Source: Actinomycetota bacterium
GTDB lineage: Bacteria; Actinomycetota; Humimicrobiia; Humimicrobiales; Humimicrobiaceae
DNA: 18,152 nucleotides
Reading direction: 5' to 3'
NCBI GenBank assembly: GCA_023475715.1
Contig: JAMCVO010000629.1
Location: forward strand, 1 to 18,152
In this document: in pieces, positions 14,131 through 18,152 of the stretch
How the letters are laid out: each line of letters opens with the position of its first letter
Numbering within the stretch: the first letter of the stretch is position 1
Notes under the pieces: generated by a model
The model's database searches: none
The model's input: only the letters and a program-made list of their open reading frames with translations
What the model was told of the DNA's origin: nothing
Translations under genes and position numbers: made by a program

Positions 14131-15408
14131 GTGAAGAAAAAACTATTATTTTCATTGATTTTAATATTATGTGTATCAATGATAACTGCTTTTTTGCTTA
14201 TTGGTTGTAAAAAAGCAGCAACTGTAGAAACTACTGCATCAGAAACAACAGCAGCAGCCACAACTGCTGCCGAAACTACTGCTCCACCAACCACAGCTGC
14301 TGAAGCAACAACAGCGACGGAGGTAGCGAAAGAAGATGAAATTGACCCCTGGATAGCTAGTTTGAGGGAAATAGAGGCCCCATATGCTGGTGATAAAGTT
14401 AGATTTGTTACCGCAGAAGGTATAACGCCACAATATGATATTGATTTGGTTTTAACAAACGGAGAAGTTGAAAAAATTAGACAAGGTAAATATACATTAG
14501 CATTTTGTGATGATCGCGCAGGAGGGGATTATAGCAGAGCATTTGATACTGGGATGTTAGATGCCTTGAACCTCCTTGGCATACAATTGATAGCGCTAAC
14601 TGATGGCAGATTTGATCCTGCAATACAAAAAAATAATGTTGAAACTGTACTGACGCTTAAACCAAGCATTATTTTTGGTTCCTTTAGTGACCCTGAAACA
14701 GGAAGAGAAATTTATAAACCAGCATATGATGCAGGGGTAATTCTGGTTTTTGGTGCTAGTACACCAGCTGGATGGACAGCCGGTAAAGAATATGTAGCTA
14801 ATAATACTAATAATGCTTATGACAATGCTTATAATGTTGCTAAAAAAATGGTTGATTCAGTACCAGAAGGTTCTGAGGTTTTAATGACAAGTTACAAAGA
14901 AAATTATTTTGTATTAAATGTTATGAGTCAAGCTGTTAGAGACGCTGTTAAGGAGAATGGCCCAAGTCTGACATTATATGAAGCTGAGTATATAGATTTT
15001 AACGCCATTGGGGAAGCAGTAGCAGGTGCGCTTACACTACATCCGAATATCAAAGCAATCTATGCTGATTGGTATGGTCCGGCAATGCAAAGTGTTGCAG
15101 AATTAGAGGCTATTAACAGAAAAGATATTGGTATTTATACGTTTGGTTTAGATGAACCAAGCTTGTTGGAATTCCTCAAACCTGATGGGATGATTAAAGC
15201 TATAACCAGTGATTTTACATATCATATTGGTGTGAACCAAGTAATACTGGCAGCATATGGATTACTGGGTAAGAAGGCACCTTCAATGGTTGTTTCTCCT
15301 TCTGTAGTCATTACACCAGATAATCTTAGAGAAGTTTGGAATATTGTTTATAAAAATGTTCCATTATCCAAAGCAATTGATGAAGCACTAAAAGCACTAG
15401 GTAAATAA
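14131..15408 (+). CDS. Substrate-binding lipoprotein of a sugar-type ABC importer, copy 2
   Basis: A 425-residue binding protein with a lipoprotein signal ending FLLIGC (Cys26), a Thr/Ala-rich linker (about residues 30-65, ETTA and TTAA units), and a type-1 sugar-binding fold (FDTGMLDALNLLGIQLIAL, KPSIIFGS, IYTFGLDEPSLLEFL). The mature part begins DPWI as in copy 1, and many positions match, so the two are paralogs that have diverged more than their permeases. I prefer GTG 14131: AAAGGG lies nine bases upstream and it gives a 26-residue signal equal in length to copy 1. ATG at 14122 in frame would leave almost no gap to that site. EthD-like, permease and ATPase genes follow. A LacI operator lies upstream. 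Probable ligand: the galactoside or a related compound processed by the nearby glycosidase. Confidence 0.92.
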   Translation: MKKKLLFSLILILCVSMITAFLLIGCKKAATVETTASETTAAATTAAETTAPPTTAAEATTATEVAKEDEIDPWIASLREIEAPYAGDKVRFVTAEGITPQYDIDLVLTNGEVEKIRQGKYTLAFCDDRAGGDYSRAFDTGMLDALNLLGIQLIALTDGRFDPAIQKNNVETVLTLKPSIIFGSFSDPETGREIYKPAYDAGVILVFGASTPAGWTAGKEYVANNTNNAYDNAYNVAKKMVDSVPEGSEVLMTSYKENYFVLNVMSQAVRDAVKENGPSLTLYEAEYIDFNAIGEAVAGALTLHPNIKAIYADWYGPAMQSVAELEAINRKDIGIYTFGLDEPSLLEFLKPDGMIKAITSDFTYHIGVNQVILAAYGLLGKKAPSMVVSPSVVITPDNLREVWNIVYKNVPLSKAIDEALKALGK

Positions 15409-15419
15409 GAGGGACTGAT

Positions 15420-15503
15420 AAGGTTAGGATAAGAAGTTATAAAAAGTGTTTGATTCAGTAAAAGAGTAAAGAAAATAATTTCTTATCCTGACCTTTTTAT
15501 TTG
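15420..15503 (+). terminator. Long stem-loop with T-tract after the second lipoprotein gene
   Basis: Bases 15420-15440 pair with 15475-15495 for 21 base pairs (two G-U wobbles; core AGGATAAGAA with TTCTTATCCT) around a 34-base loop, then TTTATTT follows. It can act as a partial terminator or a 3' stabiliser, letting the lipoprotein be made in excess over the membrane parts. The T-tract and stem are clear; termination strength is inference. Confidence 0.6.
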
Positions 15504-15531
15504 ACTGATGTAATAAAAATTGAGGTGTTAA

Positions 15532-16272
15532 ATGTATAAGTTTTATCGAAAAGGTGGGTATCGCCAAATGATAACTATAAAGTGCCCGCCACATATGACT
15601 AAGGATGATTTAAAGAATTGGTGGTTTAGACACGCTGAAATTATTAAAAATTTACCTGGTTTGAAGTGGTATACTATTCTATTTCCACTTTATTCCTCAG
15701 AATTTGACAAACCACCTGCATTTGATGGTTATGAACAACTCTGGTTTGATAGTTTGGATGAACTTAAAAAGGCATTTGATTGTGATATTATGAAGAGAGC
15801 GTCCTTAGATATGAAAAAAAATAAACTTGATGAACCATCATTGTTTCGCGGATTTTGGTTAGAAGAAAATATTATTACAATGATGGGTATTAACACGATT
15901 CCTGCTAATAACATGGTGCGCCAAACAGGTTTAGCCAAGCGTCCATCAACAATGACGGAAAAAGGTCTGAAAGATTGGTTTTACAATCATGCTATGGAGG
16001 TTATGACTAAAGAAGGTTTTATGACTATACCAGGTATAAAGTGGTATACTCATTGTTTTTCAATAGATAATTCACCTTTTGGCACACCTTCTTTTGATGG
16101 TGTTGGAGATAGCTGGTGGTGTGGTATAGATAAAATATCAAATCAATTTAATGTTTACATGAAGGCTAAGGCATCACCAACTGATCGAAGAAAAATATTT
16201 GATATACATGGCCCAGATTTTTTTTGGGGAGTTATAGCTGATGAATTTATAATTGATATAAATAGAAAATAG
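15532..16272 (+). CDS. Tandem EthD-like (dimeric alpha-beta barrel) protein
   Basis: A 246-residue protein built from two copies of an EthD-type ferredoxin-like domain. Half 1: MTKDDLKNWWFRHAEIIKNL, LKWYTI, FDGYEQLWFDSLDELKKAF. Half 2: MTEKGLKDWFYNHAMEVM, IKWYTHCF, FDGVGDSWWCGIDKI. Both keep the helix with the W/F..HA pattern, the KWYT strand and the FDG turn, so it is an internal duplication; fused domains can form the barrel that single EthD proteins form as dimers. EthD-like proteins are linked with degradative pathways but mostly lack defined reactions. GAGGTG lies four bases before ATG 15532; ATG 15568, with AAGGTGGG upstream, is an alternative that starts right at domain 1. It sits inside the importer operon, 12 bp before the permease, suggesting a role in early handling of the imported compound. 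Fold fairly sure, activity unknown. Confidence 0.72.
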   Translation: MYKFYRKGGYRQMITIKCPPHMTKDDLKNWWFRHAEIIKNLPGLKWYTILFPLYSSEFDKPPAFDGYEQLWFDSLDELKKAFDCDIMKRASLDMKKNKLDEPSLFRGFWLEENIITMMGINTIPANNMVRQTGLAKRPSTMTEKGLKDWFYNHAMEVMTKEGFMTIPGIKWYTHCFSIDNSPFGTPSFDGVGDSWWCGIDKISNQFNVYMKAKASPTDRRKIFDIHGPDFFWGVIADEFIIDINRK

Positions 16273-16284
16273 GAGATTATTAAC

Positions 16285-17271
16285 ATGAGCAATAGTTATA
16301 TTAAGAAATTAAACCTTATAGGAAGAAATAAATTTGTTGTTAAAACCAGAGAGAATGTAATATATATAATAGTCCTTATAATGTTTATTATATTTGCAGT
16401 TCTTTTAAAGGATAAGGGATTTTTATCTGTCTATAATTTAATGAATATTTTAAGACAGACAGCATTAATTTCAATATTGGCAGTTTCATTTTCTCTCCTA
16501 ATAGCTGCTGCAGAATTTGACTTATCGGCAGGGTCTGTAATTGCTTTATCTTCATTAGTAGGGGCTATGGCGCTTAGGGAATATGGGATAATAGCAGGTG
16601 TAATTTCAGCATTGGCTGTAGGTGCTTTAATCGGAGGTATAAATGGATTTTTTATAGTAAAAGTAAAGATACCAGCTTTTTTAATGACTCTTGCTACGAT
16701 GGGTATAGTACGTGGTATTGCAAGATGGATAACCGATTTAAGATCGGTTCCTGTTGCTAATGAAAGATTTAGATTTATTTTTGGAGGTGGAAGTATTGGA
16801 AAACTTCCTTTACTATTTATATGGACGATTGTAATCATGGTAATAGGACATCTTGTATTGAAAAAAACGACTTTTGGACGAAAAATTTTAGCTGTTGGCG
16901 GAAATAAAATTGCAGCTAAATTTGTAGGGATTAATGCTGAAAAAATAAAATGGATGTTATTTATAGTAATGAGTATGACTTCTGCTTTAGTAGGACTGCT
17001 TTATAACGGTAGGCTTGGGGCAGCTAGCTATTTTTATGGAGAAGAAGAGCTATTTATTGTAGTTGCAGCAGTAGTTATAGGTGGTAATAGCGTTTATGGC
17101 GGTAAAGCTACAATTATTGGTGCTATCATAGGTTCGATTATTATAGGAATTATTAATAATGGGCTAATATTATTAGGGTTTAGTGTTGACCAACAATTAA
17201 TGTTTAGAGGTATCATTATTGTTCTTGCAGTTGGGTTAAGTCCAAAAGAAGCTTTTGGAACATTAGATTAA
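16285..17271 (+). CDS. Sugar-type ABC transporter permease (RbsC-like), copy 2
   Basis: A 328-residue membrane permease closely homologous to the one at 1032-1994: GFLS, NLMNI, RQTA, EFDLS (77-81 here), ARWIT, FGRKILAVGGNKIAA, VVIGGNSVYGG and LLGFSVDQQ are shared. AGGAG overlaps the stop of the EthD-like gene and lies nine bases before the ATG, so the two are translated from one mRNA. Base composition differs from the paralog: in the equivalent 60 bases (1261-1320 and 16501-16560) I count 29 and 23 G/C. Family and role secure, substrate unknown. Confidence 0.93.
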   Translation: MSNSYIKKLNLIGRNKFVVKTRENVIYIIVLIMFIIFAVLLKDKGFLSVYNLMNILRQTALISILAVSFSLLIAAAEFDLSAGSVIALSSLVGAMALREYGIIAGVISALAVGALIGGINGFFIVKVKIPAFLMTLATMGIVRGIARWITDLRSVPVANERFRFIFGGGSIGKLPLLFIWTIVIMVIGHLVLKKTTFGRKILAVGGNKIAAKFVGINAEKIKWMLFIVMSMTSALVGLLYNGRLGAASYFYGEEELFIVVAAVVIGGNSVYGGKATIIGAIIGSIIIGIINNGLILLGFSVDQQLMFRGIIIVLAVGLSPKEAFGTLD

Positions 17272-17319
17272 GTGTAAATTTTTTAATAATTAGACAATAT
17301 TATTGAAAGTAGTGAAATA

Positions 17320-18108
17320 ATGAGTGAAAAGTATTTAATCGAGATGAAGAATATTTATAAATATTATGGTTCTGTTGAAGCAGTTCACAATATAAGTCTT
17401 AGGATTGGAGAAAATGAAATAGTGGGTCTTGTAGGGGATAATGCTGCCGGTAAATCAACCTTAATGAAAATATTAAGTGGAGTTGTGCTTCCAGATAGTG
17501 GAGAAATTTATGTTGAAGGAAAAAAGGTGAAAATAGAAAGTGCCATGGATTCTATAAAGTGTGGAATTGAAATGGTTCATCAAAATCTTGCTCTTTTTGA
17601 TAATTTGGATATAAAAGGAAATATTTTTATTAACAGAGAGAGTGATGTAGGGAGTAGTTTGGGTAGAAAGCTATTTAAATTTTGGCTTTATGAAAATGAA
17701 ATGGAAAAAACATCCAAAAAGTTATTGGAGAATTTAGGAGTAAATATTCCATCTGTTAGAGCATTAACTAAATACTTATCTGGTGGCCAGAGACAAGCAG
17801 TAGCGATTGCAAGGGTATTATTATTTAATGCAAAACTTATAATAATGGATGAACCTACATCGGCTTTGGCAGTTAAAGAAGTTGGGAAAATTTTGGATAT
17901 AATATCACATTTAAAATGTAAGGAGGGCAAATCTATAGTGCTTATCAGTCATAGGATGGAAGATATATTTAGAGTAGCAGATAGGGTAGTAGTTTTGAGA
18001 AGAGGTAGAAATGTCGGAGAGAGAATTATCAAAGACACTAATATGGAAGAAATTGTCCATTTAATTATAGGAACTGGAAATAATATTGATGAAGCAGCCA
18101 CAACCTGA
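17320..18108 (+). CDS. Sugar-type ABC transporter ATP-binding protein, single cassette
   Basis: A 262-residue ATPase with one complete nucleotide-binding domain: Walker A GDNAAGKST (39-47), MVHQNLALF (Q-loop), signature LSGGQ (153-157), Walker B MDEPTSAL with catalytic Glu178, and switch His211 in SHRMED. All catalytic positions are intact. Unlike the two-cassette protein at the left edge it resembles FrcA-type single-domain partners, which act as homodimers. Its N-terminal domain is the counterpart of the first cassette of that protein (both end THHLREIF/SHRMEDIF, DRVxVLRxG). The ribosome site is weak, 48 bp after the permease stop. It completes importer B with the lipoprotein and permease. 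Confidence 0.94.
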   Translation: MSEKYLIEMKNIYKYYGSVEAVHNISLRIGENEIVGLVGDNAAGKSTLMKILSGVVLPDSGEIYVEGKKVKIESAMDSIKCGIEMVHQNLALFDNLDIKGNIFINRESDVGSSLGRKLFKFWLYENEMEKTSKKLLENLGVNIPSVRALTKYLSGGQRQAVAIARVLLFNAKLIIMDEPTSALAVKEVGKILDIISHLKCKEGKSIVLISHRMEDIFRVADRVVVLRRGRNVGERIIKDTNMEEIVHLIIGTGNNIDEAATT

Positions 18109-18143
18109 TGTTACAACTGACAGAAAGAAAGGAATACTGAATA

Positions 18144-18152
18144 ATGAAAGTA
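18144..18152 (+). CDS. Start of a further gene, cut by the right edge
   Basis: ATG at 18144 opens a frame (MKV) that runs off the window. AAAGGA at 18128-18133 lies ten bases upstream, and the gene would continue the importer operon 35 bp after the ATPase. Nothing can be said on function. Confidence 0.4.

Noticed and set aside
14112..14433. Antisense frames rich in Val/Ala or Cys/Ser over the lipoprotein linker
   Set aside because: They are mirror translations of the repetitive Thr/Ala linker and carry no family features.

Overview
This 18.2 kb window comes from an AT-rich bacterium. Every gene I can support lies on the + strand, and most have AGGAG-type ribosome binding sites. Two lipoproteins carry Thr/Ala-rich linkers behind the lipobox, and there is a corrinoid-dependent methyltransferase pair, so an anaerobe is likely. 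The style recalls low-GC Clostridia-like bacteria or uncultured Atribacterota/Humimicrobiia-type lineages, but no rRNA or housekeeping marker is present and the lineage is a guess.

Region A (1-9949): the 3' part of a two-domain sugar-type ABC ATPase, its RbsC-type permease, then a mirror-like quartet (cyclase-family protein, two Gfo/Idh/MocA oxidoreductases in tandem, second cyclase-family protein), then a substrate-binding lipoprotein. It ends with an ATC-hydrolase-like Cys protein, a B12-binding corrinoid protein and an MttB-superfamily methyltransferase. The last two genes are one nucleotide apart. Read together, this looks like import of a small polyol- or sugar-like compound, oxidation or ring chemistry on it, and transfer of a methyl group to a corrinoid. 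The methyl-acceptor side (a second methyltransferase, a corrinoid reactivase) is not in the window.

Region B (9950-18152): a 563-bp control region, a GH36-type alpha-galactosidase, a LacI-family regulator, and a second import system: lipoprotein, tandem EthD-like protein, permease, single-domain ATPase. A further gene starts at the right edge. A 97-bp promoter/operator block is repeated almost exactly ahead of the glycosidase and ahead of lacI. An inverted copy of its operator core sits ahead of the second lipoprotein gene, so the LacI protein probably controls itself, the glycosidase and the transporter.

The two regions share homologous transporter parts, and in both the lipoprotein gene is preceded by a perfect Shine-Dalgarno sequence with no gene behind it and followed by a long stem-loop. 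No tRNA, rRNA, CRISPR array, transposase or phage gene was seen.
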